Positions 53,801 through 64,000 of a stretch of DNA of 64,000 bases are shown here, piece by piece. The translations under genes and the position numbers were made by a program. The stretch comes from Tomocerus qinae (Eukaryota; Arthropoda; Collembola; Entomobryomorpha; Tomoceridae), in assembly GCA_020055645.1 (NCBI GenBank), contig CM034547.1, forward strand, positions 55,926,909-55,990,908, read 5' to 3'. Positions within the stretch are counted from its first letter, which is position 1; each line of letters opens with the position of its first letter. The notes beneath the pieces were generated by a model. The model was not told the origin of the DNA and searched no databases. It saw only the letters and a program-made list of their open reading frames with translations.

Positions 53801-56800
53801 TGTAATAAATCCCTATTTACCAACTCCAATCCATGGAACAAAAAGATTACAATAGTGAAAGTGAAAAACTCAACAAAATAATCATACTCCTTACATGGCA
53901 ATGACGCACATAATAATAGTTTCGAATGGATTACACCGTATAGAATTATATGGTAATTCATTTTTTGATATTTAGTAGGGTGGAGATAATATTATGTCAA
54001 AAGTAATAAAACCTATAGAGATTTTACTTTTTGCACATTTACCGAAGGAAATCTTGGGTACCATACTTTATCTCTAGAATCTATTTTTAAGTAGTAACAT
54101 GCATGATATTTGTTTTAAAATTTTTATAAATTATAAATATCTTTAATGACTAGTGACAAGAATTTTTCCACGCTCATAGCCGTCACAGGAGAAGAACAAC
54201 ATGCATATTGCCTAATGTCTAAAATATTATTATTATCATTTCGCAAAGTCAATTGTTTAACAAACAAAAATAATGTTTACTTAGTAAATGTCAAAAAATA
54301 TGATTTAGAATGACAAAGATGTGAATTTCTTATCATGTTGTCACTATACCCTATAGTAAATAAAAGAAGGTGTTAACATTCTAAAATATGACGTCCGACT
54401 CTGGTCAGTAACATACTTACTATAATAGGTACATACCGAACAGAAGGAACGCAAACAACATGATAGCATCATTATGCTACTGTATACTGTCGGCTTTCGT
54501 TCGTTTAGTTAGCAAGTTGCGATTACATTACAATACATGCGTAATTGAAAGTAAATACCTACTTGGCGATAATTCGTGAAATAAATTACTTTCCATTGTT
54601 TCGCGGTAGTAAAATAAATCTAAGCATTCTGTAAGCGCTGTTACCTATTTGATCCTTTGGCTAACAGCCTATGCTTGCATGGTCATACATGACAAAAGGA
54701 CACAAGGGAATAAAAAACAAACAATACACTAGTATCAATAGACTGTCACAAGAATACTTAATTGCTACATATTCAGCTCGTAAAATGTACCAAAACCGCA
54801 GTGAAATCCTTTGTTCTTTTCTCACGAGATTATTTCACTGATATCCTCAAGTTAAAGCCATGTGCTACAGTTTCATTATTGCCTTAGATCGTTGTGTGTG
54901 AGTCCATGGTTTAGAGTAACGTCGCTATATTGATGTACCAAGTTCAGGTACCTTGACAGACAAAGCTGTAGTTTTATCACGAGTGTTGCTTGCTATGCTT
55001 TCAAGGTAAATATTCAGTGAAACTCAATCAATCACTTTTCTGTACTAATAAAAAATCCCACTATATAGCTTTGCCTACCAAGCCAAAGTAGTATCACCAG
55101 GGATAGAGGTAAGCTCAGAAAAACCATCAAATGAATTATTCCGTGAATTCGGGTAGTAACTGCATTGAAAATGTGCGTAGGTACATGTACATCTATCAAT
55201 CTACACTTTTTGGAATAGGACACTTGAGACTAAGAGTGCTGTGAGTTTTTCTATAAATTCTTACAACCACACATATTATTAAAGCCTTGCATGTTGTGGC
55301 TAAAGAGAAATTGTATAGGAAAGAAGAATTTTATATTCAATGTCACTGCACATTGCACAGTATTGTACTGTCCAATTCTATCTGTTCTCACTCACTCACC
55401 ATCAGAAAGTATCAATTTAGCTATAGTGGAGAAGGCACTACTAATACATTACTACATATGTGTATGACCTGTGAACCTGCGAATATTTCTCAAGCATCGG
55501 ATTGGGAGTGAGTGGGAGGACTGTCACCAACAATGAGTACTTTACTGTGTTCACTATAATAAAAGCACAATATAGAGAGCAAACTAGACACAGGTTGCTA
55601 TTGGTGGTAATGGCTCTCAATGTCTTGTCTTGACAAAACCCATCTATCTGTTCTCACTCAACTCTGTTTTTTCCTACCACTATTCACTAAATAATTCAAT
55701 TTTATTCTACTTTTTTCTTTTCTCACTGCAAAAGCGTCCATGCATTTGGCTTCCCATTAGTATTCATGAACAGGGTCGGTGCAAAGAGAAAATGCTCTTC
55801 GTTTTTCATTGAAAGCACTATCATTATGTAGCTGAAGCCATGCTGCTCAATTCATACCACTTTCTCATATAGCTCCTACGTACATTTGATGTCCTGTCGT
55901 TTCAAGAAAAGCTAGCTATTCTCTTTAGGTTCATGATTAACTGTTTCAAAGCAGACAAACACACACCAAACAGTAACAATATGTAACCGGATAGTCTATA
56001 GTACCGTTCAATAACATGAGTAATTTTCAGAAATAAGTATTACATACTGAAAGAGTCTAAATATTAGGAATATAAGGACATGACCTGCCAATTCAAGTTC
56101 ATAATAATAAAACAGAGACAAAATTGTTTGTGTTCGTTCTTATACACATAATACTAAGCCCGTCATTATTACAATGCGATGCGTCTATTATTACCATGAT
56201 CTAATTTTGAAATTGACAATATAATAAGACATTATGTTATGGCACGAGTTTTCTATTAGAAGGTAAATTGAAACTTGAACTCTTCCTCGTCAGTGTCTAT
56301 TTGATGTAGTCCATACAATATCGCGTTCTTAAAATGAGTACCTAAAATTTATATCTACGGAGTAGTGCGTATGTCCTTGCTCTTCGTTTACATGCATTCA
56401 TAAATCAATTTCCCCTATTCATCAACTAAGATTCCATTTTCTACGCGTGTATTGTGATGGAACAAAAGCTAAGCCATCTGACATGACATGAGCCGGGAAA
56501 CGGATGTAATGTAATATGAGCTTTCTAACTCCTCTTTCTATGTCATCATACTCATATACACACTTTTATATCTAGCTAATCGCAAGCCTTCCTTTTAAGA
56601 GGAAATAATGCTTGTACAGAATTTCGGCTGCTGCAACTGGATGTATAACGTGCTTAACTGATGTACAGTAATCTACACTGCATATTCAGACAACATTTAA
56701 TTATTGACGACATGATGTCTTCTACAAAAGCAGTGCATTAGAAAATAATAGTGCACGGTAGACAATGTCTTTTTGCTGCGCATATGCAGCTAAATTACTT

Positions 56801-59800
56801 ATTCAGTAAAGCACTAAGTAAATCAGAAATTCTTGTTTATTTTGGAGCAGCTTTTAATACAATACATTAAACTTTTATCAAAACAAAAACTAAAATAACT
56901 AGAAAATCCTTGTTAATGTTAAAACCATTAATAAGCAATTAAACATTCGTTTCTATTTTCTACTGAAAATGAGAGCTGTTTAAAATTAAATACAAAAGCA
57001 GCTGCTTGACTTATTAAAGGTATTAATCATGAATGCACAATAAAATTACGCAAAACAGACGATGCAGCTAAATTAGCTCACACTAATCAAGTGGAGTTGC
57101 TTCAAAAGTGCCTATAATATGTGTATGTCTTTCACAAGTATTGCGAGATATTTTATGGCTTAGTAGTTTTAGTACTTACGTACTAAATGGGTAGTGTTGT
57201 AGTAATCGGAGAAAAACAATAGCATATGGCATTTTTCCCACATGAAAGACTAAGTAGGAACTGATGGAAACAACCTAATTTGCTTGCGGTGATTTCATTC
57301 ACTCAAGTGCAGTGTTCATTTACTATTTACTAGTTAACTTCATTTACAAAATTATGACTTATGATTATGACATGATGTTTCGTGGAAATTGCAGATCTCA
57401 AACATACCAACTGTAATTTAATTAATGAATACTTTCCACGAAGAATTCTAGATCGAAAGAGTTAAATGATGAATACCCTTTATTAATTTCTAAATGCAGC
57501 AACAATTCGATTATATAAGCAGTAAGAGTAGTTTTACGCTATTAAGTTACTCATTTGTATAATGGTAGAAAGTATACTTACAATGAACATTAAGCCTCCA
57601 ACGATCTTCAACAGCACTAGCTTGAATCCATGGGTTATCACTTCTACACGTTAAAACTTTCCCATCATCTTCTATCAAAGGTACGAAACTTAAAATACTC
57701 CGACTTACATTTTTGTCGTCTGAGTGGGGCTGTAGAATCAAAGAATATTTAAATTAGAGATTAGTATTTGAAATTCCCAATGTTTCATTCTTCCCTAGAC
57801 GTGGAGTGTTAAAGAGAGAAAGATAAACTTACAGTATTTGGCAGCCTTTTAATTTGACGACCGTTTTTCCACCATGTGATGGTGGCAGGTGGCCTAGAAC
57901 CGAAGGAGACACATTCAATGTCATATCTCTTTTCCGCCAGTAGATTGGTGTCTTTGGTCAAAATTGAAGCGGATAGTGGCCGAACTGTAATGAAAACGTA
58001 TTAAAGTATCAGTGACAATGAGCTTTTCTCAATTGAAATCCTTCACTTATCGTAACATAGTCTAGCTAATCCAATACATAAGGTACTACATGAGTTTCAT
58101 TCGGGACAGTGGGAATTTTAGTTGGGTATCCGACAAATGAATTGGGTAAAGTAACTGAGTCATTATCAGCGATTAGCCAACTCTCTAGATAATAGTAATA
58201 ACGGAAATGTTCATGTAAGCTTTCTCCCCAGCATTAGATTAATCTACAACACACTCTAGAGACTCATCTGTCTGTCTGTCATTAGCTCTGTTCCAATATC
58301 TCAACTCGGGTTGGTAATTTTCGACGATCAACTAAAGAACATAAAACCAAGAGGAAGAGCCACGGGATTAAACCTCTTGCTGTTTCTCTTTTCCACAACT
58401 AACATAAAATAATCATAAGATACCCATAAACAATCATATAGATGTACTCATTGCCACTAAACTCCCTCGACCCTTATAGTAGTCTATATAGTTTATTCTC
58501 AATTACTATTTTCCTTTCTACAAACTTGCAACAAAGTCGAAGGGCAGGAGTGTAGGAGTGAATTTGTTAAGTATCTATGTATCCTAACAGAAGCGGGCAC
58601 AAACAAGCACAGCGAAGAAATCCATTTACGCATTACATGAGATAATAGCAATTCACGTGTAGCCAGAGCAAAGTAATATAACATCTCGATTTAATAAATA
58701 GAGGACAAGAGTAGTTAAGGCTCATAAATACAGTTTAATAAATTCCTTGCAATTTAGCAGTAAACTAATTTATGACCCTTTAGTATTCGTGGAGCTTTGT
58801 TTGTGGTTTTGTATTGCTCTCGCTCTAATCCGCAGTTGTTCTATTCGGCAAAGGTAACACACCAGCACAACAGTATATATAAAATAATGCAAATTCAGTC
58901 CAACTTAACATAGGTAAGAACAATAACACTATCTAAAGTTACCAAGCTTCCCCTCCTACACACATTATTACGTTGTACTCTACCCACATCCTATATCAAC
59001 GACTACAATTCATTTGCTGTGCATGGAATTATAATATATATGGTCCTTATTTCTGTGATATCCTATACCTACCTATAGTAATTCAACGAGCCATATCATT
59101 TCCTTAGAACGCTGTGATTAGAAATACACGGATTCATCCTCTCCTCTTTCTCTAATTTAATTACTGGGAGCTGTTCTTCCTATCTGTAGCAGTCTCAGCC
59201 TTTGCAGATTAATTTTGCACAATGAGAATACCTTCCTACGCCTTTAACTAACTGTAAGCAACAGAGCAGAGCAACAAAGTGGAGCCATAGCTCTTTTATT
59301 ATTATCCGGACACAACACACTTAGCACACCTGAATCTGACGCCAACTAAACTCGAACCAAAGCAATGCTTACCCTGATATTTCCATATGGACAGAGATCA
59401 CACAGCACAGCGCATGATATAATACTAATAATATAGCCACACGAAGACATCCGTACTACTTATAATGTCTAATCTCTCCTCCCACTAGTCTATGCTGACT
59501 GCCTGTATCTTCAACTTTCGTTTGTTTGACTTTACTTGAAAGCAAACCAATTGGAAAGTTGACGATGTTACAAGTCTTCCTTGTTGTACCCAATCTATAA
59601 CTAGAAACTGTATAAACTTATTTACTGTAATTTACGATATCATAAATTATAAATACAGTATTTCTCACGTATTTTGTCTCTACTGCTACTACAGTTCGTC
59701 AACACAGAAAGCCTGTGTCACAAATAAGAATAACCAGTAAAGTTGACTACCTTCCATTCGGCTTTCATACTTTGTTATTCGGATTGACGTCACATTTTTC

Positions 59801-62800
59801 TGAGTAAAGATTTGATTTCTTGGAGTGTATGGGCTAAATATGAGCTGAACTACAATATTTAATGAAAAATTGAATCAAAATCTCTAGGAAACATTGAGCT
59901 ATCTAAAGAATAGTGGTAACCTGGTAGCTACCACACACTTTCTGCATTGTGGAAGATGGGAGTTAATCTTCCGAATGCCTATAAATGTACAAGAGTTATT
60001 TACTTGGCATGTTACCGACGGTGGAAATGGCTGAGGAGGATATTAAATGCACTTTTTTGGCTTTCACTTCCATGATACTGTTGGAAAATGAGATAAATGG
60101 ATACTAAGAAGATGACTGTTCACGAAGCAATCTTGTCTACTCCTGCTGACCAGAAAGAGTGTACTCATTACAGAATAATGGGGCTGGAGCTGGACTGATT
60201 TCGTTAAGGTACATATTGCACTTACTTTTTACGTATGAAAGGATCTCCTAACAAGGTTTCTTCTCGGTGCAAGACATCATTCAAGTTTCATAGAGTGCAC
60301 CTGCTACTATACTTTTGGCTTACAAAAAGGAAGTCAATATCTATCTTAGAATCTTGAGAAGGAAAATGAGGCGAAGCATGTGAAGACAAAGTCAAAGATC
60401 CACCTTTCTCTCTACCTTAAGTTAGTTCTACGGACAATGAGAGAATAGAATATAAAGAGAAAGTTTGGAAAAGCACGTGTGCTTTTCCCCACATACATCT
60501 TGAGTTCTTATTAAGATGAGACATGGTCATCTTATTAAATATCAGTAGCCAGAACTATGGTTCGGTTTACTACACACACAGATGGATTACAGTACTTACT
60601 TTGGGTTTTCTGGAACCGCTAGAGAAGTCAAGTCTAACTAAACCAACTGATGTGATCATGGATAAGATAAGATGAGAAGTTAGTTTGACTTTTGCTCTCA
60701 CCCTCGTCTAACTTTCACTTGGCTTCCTTTCACCAACGCGATTTGCCCATCCACAAGAAATGACGTTGGTATTTTTTTGGAACTCAATATTAGACCTAGT
60801 TGAGGGAGACTTCTATGCATAAATACTAGTATTCCATGTAGATGTAGTAAGTAGTATATACTTTGAGAAAATAGGATCTCTTTTACTACTCCATTTCCTA
60901 CTTCTAGATGTATCCATAAACTTCCAAATGTACTTATGTGGTTGTTGTAAGTTATGATGAGCCATTTAATAGAGCTTTTATATAAAGCTTACTTTTGGCA
61001 GAATGCACTTCTTGTCTCTTTCTCTGACTATAACAATTTTATGATTATGATATACTTGCTTGTGTTTTTTCTTATTATAATATAGTACGTCCTTAATCTT
61101 TGGTAATGCGTTACAGAACCACCTACTCAAACAACACTATCTATTGCCAGAATAGAATATACTACTAATAAACCGCTCGATGATACGCTTGAACTTAAAC
61201 ATGGAGGCGTAGTCCTACTGCAAGAGGACGTCACTAATGTAACTAATATAATATACTACTGCCCTACTCTCAGATTGTTTTTATCTTCAAAGGAATTCAA
61301 GGAGAAAGACAGTATAGGTCCCTTTACTCATAAGCATTCCCTCCGTTGACTACTTTCTGGATCAATTTCTGACTTTTCTTCCGTTATGTGCCCCCCTGAT
61401 TTCTGCTCTTTCTCGACCTGTGGGACATACTCTACAAATACATGTGATATACAAATTATATTGCAATATATGTGTTGTACATGTAATACAGCACTGGTCT
61501 CTTTGGCATTTATAGTTGCCGACATACGCCATGGCAAAAGGATAGTAGTTTGTAGAACACAGAGGAAAATTAAACATAGAAAGAACATCTTTGGAATAGT
61601 CTACATAGTATGAATAGATATAGAACGAAAAATGCGAAATTGAAAACTGTCCACAATTTAATTGAAACTATTAGAATGCCTTGCCTGCCAAACAGCAGCC
61701 TATACATAACACAGACCAAAACATCTTATGCAATAACCTAGTGGGTACATGAATATTTACACCAATAATGAATGAGTGAATTTAATGAATTTGTGAGTAA
61801 AGTACTTCAAGTAGCAATTTTTTAAGTTGAAAATCATAACATTATAGAAATAACAGAGAATTATTAAGATGTTACTATTATTCTAAGATAGCATAATTCA
61901 GAATATCCAAATACTGCTATTACGTTTAAAGGGTCAGTATCCCCACCTAGGATGAAATACTAATACATGAAAAGGTGATACACAAAACGGACAACAATAA
62001 GTGTGATGAACTTTTGTTGTGACCTTAAAATAAGTTTTTCTACTGGCAAAAAGATCAACGAAACCCCAATGCTGAAATAAGTTAGTGCGTCGTGTCAGTA
62101 GAAAACCCGAAAACAAAACGAATGCTATTGGCAGACTTTAAAGAATAAGTTTCCTTAGTCGTATATCATACATAGAAACATACGTAGGTGAACGCACGCA
62201 GTTTCAGAAAAACTGAAATATCTGGAGCTGCTATCAGTAAGTAGTTCATGTACCTATATGTCTTATATGAATATATGTAATGTATCTATATAGTGTGTCC
62301 CAGTACTCGACTGATCTGAAGTGACTATTTCCGCTTCTCTTGCGTAGTGGCATCGAATGTTGAGTTCTACAGTAATATAAGTAAAGTAGTAAAAGGAAAA
62401 GGTTGAAAGGAAAATAAAAAGGAGAGTTGTGCCAAGGAGAGATATAAGATGAAAAGTAGATGGACGGTGTGGATTGGGAAGCTGGACAGTAGAAAGATGG
62501 TAAATGGGAAGAGACAAGCGGGACAGCATCGGGAATAGAAAGAACCATCTAACCCACTACTCACTATGTCAGGTTGATATGTGAAACTACTTACTATGTC
62601 CCAGTTGTATAAACGCTATGTATAGTTCTATCCTAGAGGAATACAATAGCCTTATACGGCAACAGATTCTTCACCCTATCAAATAGGAACAAGTATTCTA
62701 AAAAGAGAGAAAAAGGAGAGCAGAGAACAGAGTAATGCGGCATGTCGAACTAACACGGTAGAGTGGCTGGATGAAGTTGATAAAGTTCTTGGTTCTTTTC

Positions 62801-63411
62801 TTGGATTTCTCTTTGAAAGCTTTTGCTTTGCTTTTCTTGGTTCCTCGATGGCTATTTTCCCTTTTTATACTATCTGTCTGCTTTTACTTTATTTTTCTTT
62901 TCTGATAGACGAGACGAAATGTTTCAATGCGAGGCTACACCATACACCACTACATTGCAATTTAGTCTGTTGATTTTTTACACAATTCCCTATCATTTTC
63001 CAACAATACCACTCGGATATTTGGGTTTATATAGAGGATCTTCACACTCACTCCTACTCACAATTAGCTACTAAGTCAAGTCAATAAGCCAATTTTAAAG
63101 TTACTACATAGAGAGTCTTATTCTACACACACAATAATTTTCTTACAATTGAATCCCTTTTAGAAAACAATGGATGGTTTTAGCTTCAAATTTTAAAGGA
63201 TACTTACGATTGAGGTTAACAATGGCCACTGTAGATTGCGGTATCGTCTGGTTAGTGTTGGAAGCTTGACAGATAAATTTGGCGTTGAGGTGGTGCCTGA
63301 GAAGTTTGTGGTAGTGGAGATTATTGACCAGCACTCCATCGCCCTTATCCGTCCAAGACTCGTCAATCATCGCATTCTCCAGGAACCAACTCACCCTTGG
63401 CTTTGGACGTC
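29766..63411 (-). CDS. Sidestep-family Ig/FN3 transmembrane protein, gene 2 (5'-partial, 10 exons)
   Basis: Spliced CDS in transcript order: 63411-63208, 57984-57833, 57729-57582, 49958-49828, 40998-40839, 37418-36958, 36258-36123, 35054-34800, 31524-31400, 29852-29766. All junctions are GT-AG with matching phases, giving 619 residues and a TGA stop. Domains: end of Ig2 (1-68), Ig3 (69-168, Cys93/Trp106/Cys147), Ig4 (169-266, Cys196/Trp209/Cys246), Ig5 (267-365, Cys290/Trp303/Cys344), FN3 (366-464), membrane helix (476-499), then a 120-residue tail ending S-R-I, a class I PDZ-ligand pattern. RPLSASIL, SFVPLIEDDGKVLTCRS, EDRWRLNVH, KEGDDVYFEC and MDYGTLACWG are typical of Side proteins, the neuronal partners of Beat receptors. 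Signal peptide, Ig1 and the start of Ig2 lie beyond base 64000. The specific paralog is undetermined. Confidence 0.92.
29853..31399 (-). other. Gene 2 intron between the two last exons
   Basis: 1.5-kb intron with donor gtaatt (weak) and a strong acceptor. No other features recognised; the + strand frame at 29995-30195 is unremarkable. Confidence 0.7.
31400..31524 (-). CDS. Gene 2 exon: middle of the cytoplasmic tail
   Basis: Pyrimidine tract and acceptor ctctttccctgccttacag; 125 bases, phase 1 in and phase 0 out, donor CAG|gtaatt. It encodes a Gly/Arg/Lys-rich tail segment (RSGGLRGFIRIHKTPPARRR, then KKDLQVKNNGETVALALAESQ) and is visibly GC-richer than the flanking intron. It joins the preceding exon through split codon G|AG (Glu). 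No domain; the basic cluster could contact membrane or cytoskeletal partners, which is inference. Confidence 0.8.
31525..34799 (-). other. Gene 2 intron within the cytoplasmic tail (3.3 kb)
   Basis: Donor gtaaga at 34799. The short frames inside (31692-31883 +, 32212-32526 +, 34116-34319 -) have no recognisable features. Confidence 0.7.
34800..35054 (-). CDS. Gene 2 exon: membrane helix and proximal cytoplasmic tail
   Basis: Acceptor ttcttgggatgtccag, phase 1 (split codon G|CA, Ala), 255 bases. GSTSTGEMN is followed by the helix PLFAILVGCTVVLIIFLAV (about residues 476-499) and the basic stop-transfer WKRSRRKK. The tail continues RAFKRDNENTFQ, TEDTLTKIDQNSLEDIGNPDVIPNKN. Reading through the donor adds nine residues and stops at 34768, so intron retention would remove the PDZ pattern. 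Confidence 0.9.
35055..36122 (-). other. Gene 2 intron between FN3 and membrane exons (1.1 kb)
   Basis: Canonical donor gtacgt. Contains short tgtcatgtcat repeats near 35284-35298; otherwise nothing recognised. The minus frame 35816-36082 has no recognisable features. Confidence 0.75.
36123..36258 (-). CDS. Gene 2 exon: second half of FN3
   Basis: Acceptor cgtttgttccag, phase 0 in and phase 1 out, 136 bases. PVFSVEGMEPGVLFHFFVYA carries the typical late FN3 L-x-P-G and Y-A pattern, followed by VNGKGRSEPFHLDGITFRGAAEL. The N-x-KGRS motif is shared by membrane-proximal FN3 domains of this family. Confidence 0.9.
36259..36957 (-). other. Gene 2 intron splitting FN3, with possible alternative C-terminus
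   Basis: 699 bases. Reading through the donor at 36957 stays open for 40 codons to a stop at 36835-36837 and encodes a hydrophobic stretch (MQMFLVTLLVIALCALTHYH). An AATAAA lies at 36651-36656 (-). This could be a retained-intron, membrane-anchored isoform, or chance: T-rich intron sequence tends to translate as hydrophobic residues. Confidence 0.6.
36958..37418 (-). CDS. Gene 2 exon: Ig5 and first half of FN3
   Basis: 461 bases, phase 1 in (split codon T|AT, Tyr) and phase 0 out. It begins VPTCKSNTEEL, with Ig5 cysteines 290 and 344 and FHWTFNNSG around Trp303, then MDYGTLACWGSNKIGKGFQG. It runs without an intron into FN3: RPFPPKNCSVFNQT, LVCSEGFNGGLPQHFVLEVV. Sequons NNS, NYT, NCS, NQT and NAS are present. 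Gene 1 has an intron exactly at the Ig5/FN3 border, where this exon has none. Confidence 0.93.
37419..40838 (-). other. Gene 2 intron between Ig4 and Ig5 (3.4 kb)
   Basis: Donor gtgagt and acceptor ttgcggggacag. It contains a 53-bp tandem duplication at 39766-39871. The frames at 38369-38563 (+) and 38422-38679 (-) overlap and have no recognisable features. Confidence 0.75.
39766..39871. repeat. Tandem duplication, 53-base unit, two near-identical copies
   Basis: Copies 39766-39818 and 39819-39871 match at all positions I compared except the last base. Near-identity implies a recent event. Intronic. Confidence 0.92.
40839..40998 (-). CDS. Gene 2 exon: second half of Ig4
   Basis: 160 bases, phase 0 in and phase 1 out, same size and phases as the gene 1 exon 4026-4185. 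It encodes GRELRHNATQRVIMSNTRLV, then LQKITRHTAGNYTCSALNAE with Cys246, and VVPLRVK. Acceptor gatttggtaatag, donor gtgagt. N-A-T and N-Y-T sequons. Confidence 0.93.
40999..49827 (-). other. Gene 2 intron splitting Ig4 (8.8 kb)
   Basis: The longest intron in the window. It contains short cacatcacattacatt repeats at 41023-41053 and a cctacctacct run at 43818-43830. Many short open frames on both strands, none with recognisable features, and no mobile-element coding sequence. Confidence 0.7.
49828..49958 (-). CDS. Gene 2 exon: first half of Ig4
   Basis: 131 bases, phase 1 in (split codon T|AT, Tyr) and phase 0 out, acceptor catttttacag type, donor gtaagt. APKVQLQLGSN is followed by KEGDDVYFECQVKSNPPY with Cys196 and RLSWFHE with Trp209, among the most conserved Side-family sequences. 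Counterpart of gene 1 exon 3322-3449. Confidence 0.94.
53090..53106. repeat. AAGC tetranucleotide microsatellite
   Basis: About four tandem copies of aagc inside a gene 2 intron. Confidence 0.85.
53330..53345. repeat. ATT trinucleotide microsatellite
   Basis: About five tandem copies of att inside a gene 2 intron. Confidence 0.85.
57582..57729 (-). CDS. Gene 2 exon: second half of Ig3
   Basis: 148 bases, phase 0 in and phase 1 out, acceptor ttgattctacag, donor gtaagt. PHSDDKNVSRS, then ILSFVPLIEDDGKVLTCRSD with Cys147 and EDRWRLNVH. The SFVP-x-x-EDDGK-x-LTCR motif is a strong Side-family signature. N-V-S sequon. Confidence 0.94.
57833..57984 (-). CDS. Gene 2 exon: first half of Ig3
   Basis: 152 bases, phase 1 in (split codon C|TT, Leu) and phase 0 out, acceptor ttttcattacag, donor gtaagt. 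RPLSASILTK, AEKRYDIECVSFGSRPPATI (Cys93), TWWKNGRQIKR (Trp106). GSRPPA-x-ITWWK-x-G is diagnostic of the Side family. The following intron (57730-57832) is only 103 bases, the one short intron in the window. Confidence 0.94.
57985..63207 (-). other. Gene 2 intron between Ig2 and Ig3 (5.2 kb)
   Basis: Donor gtaagt, 63207-63202. Contains a near-perfect palindrome with an E-box core at 60467-60488. Overlapping frames at 61328-61613 (both strands) and at 62246-62564 (minus, CT-rich) look like chance. Confidence 0.7.
60467..60488. repeat. Palindrome with CACGTG core
   Basis: Arms ggaaaagcac and gtgcttttcc (10 bp each) flank a 2-base centre. CACGTG, a canonical E-box for bHLH factors, lies at 60474-60479. 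It could be a binding site in an intronic enhancer or a chance palindrome. Confidence 0.75.
63208..63411 (-). CDS. Gene 2 exon: second half of Ig2
   Basis: 204 bases, phase 1 in and out, acceptor ggtttgccgtgtacag, donor gtaagt. RPKPRVSWFLENAMIDESW (Trp9), then HHLNAKFICQASNTNQTIPQ (Cys48) and VAIVNLN. The HLNA-x-x-x-C-x-ASNTN pattern is typical of Side Ig2. N-Q-T sequon. The first half of Ig2, Ig1 and the signal peptide are on exons beyond the right edge. Confidence 0.92.
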
Positions 63412-64000
63412 CTGTACACGGCAAACCAAAACAAATTATTTATTGATTCCTCATTGTACATTATTGATCTCATATCCTTTCACGCTTTCTAACTTTCTAT
63501 CGCATCTATCCTGTCCCCTCGTTTTTCACTCTTTCACACTACCGTGACTTCACATTCTTCCTTACTCTACCTACCTATCTCACTAATATGATTTTCCTCC
63601 TGTGAAACATAGTGTAAGTGTACTGTCGGTTGTCACCCAAGAGGAGACAAACTTAATTTGCTTCCCTTTAACCGTTATCAAGGAAAAATAAAGCCCATTT
63701 ATCACAGTGGAAATTGGAAAACACTTTCAACCAACTTTGTTATACACACTTTCTACATTCCTTCCACTCAACCAGAAAACAGAGTTCTTGTTGAATTACA
63801 TTCATCAAGTAAACCTTTCCATGTACATTAGTACACTATCTTATTTTACAATGTTTTTACATTATAACGGATAATCTATAGCACAAAAAGTGCACAAAAT
63901 ATCTCTACTACTAATATATTAATTATTGCTAATAGGTACTGTATGTAGATAGCAAAAAGTATCAAGTCCCACTGAATAACTGTTGAAGACTTACATAATA
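63412..64000 (-). other. Intron of gene 2 running off the right edge
   Basis: Pyrimidine-rich on the + strand, with a ctacctacctatct run near 63567-63580. No upstream exon was found. A donor-like tattat|gtaagt on the minus strand near 63990 has the wrong last base: joined in phase 1 to the next exon it would make a stop. Confidence 0.65.

Larger units (their letters stand above)
49959..57581 (-). other. Gene 2 intron between Ig3 and Ig4 (7.6 kb)
   Basis: Donor gtaagt at 57581. Contains an AAGC tetranucleotide run (53090-53106) and an ATT run (53330-53345). The minus frame 52182-52484 (100 codons) shows no recognised domain. Confidence 0.7.

Noticed and set aside
62246-62564. Three overlapping minus-strand frames
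   Set aside because: They are in a purine-rich + strand tract, so the minus strand is pyrimidine-rich and poor in stops; low-complexity products.

Overview
The window is AT-rich eukaryotic DNA with long spliceosomal introns. It carries parts of two genes that I recognise, both of the arthropod Sidestep (Side) family of neuronal cell-surface immunoglobulin proteins. These are the partners of the Beaten-path proteins in motor-axon guidance and synaptic matching. The family and the intron style point to an insect or other hexapod; I cannot name the order or species. I saw no bacterial genes, CRISPR array, convincing tRNA, or transposon coding region.

Gene 1 (+ strand, 5' end outside the window) has four exons at 3322-3449, 4026-4185, 10767-11366 and 16919-17565. 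They encode Ig4, Ig5, a transmembrane helix and a cytoplasmic tail. All splice phases agree, giving 511 residues in the window. Two things are odd: the Ig5 fold carries an insertion of about 100 polar residues between its two cysteines, and I cannot find the membrane-proximal FN3 domain. The Ig5 exon and the membrane exon are in phase to be joined directly.

Gene 2 (- strand, 5' end beyond the right edge) has ten exons between 63411 and 29766. They encode the second half of Ig2, Ig3, Ig4, Ig5, FN3, a transmembrane helix and a three-exon cytoplasmic tail. The tail ends in Ser-Arg-Ile, a class I PDZ-ligand pattern. All phases agree, giving 619 residues in the window. The last two exons are short and were found by matching splice sites and phase.

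The genes are tail to tail, with about 12.2 kb between their stop codons. The two Ig4 exons keep the same intron position and phases in both genes, and the second Ig4 exon is 160 bases in each, so they are paralogs. The region between them holds the 3' UTRs, candidate poly(A) signals and one marginal 145-codon reading frame. The rest is intron, with small tandem duplications, hairpins and microsatellites.
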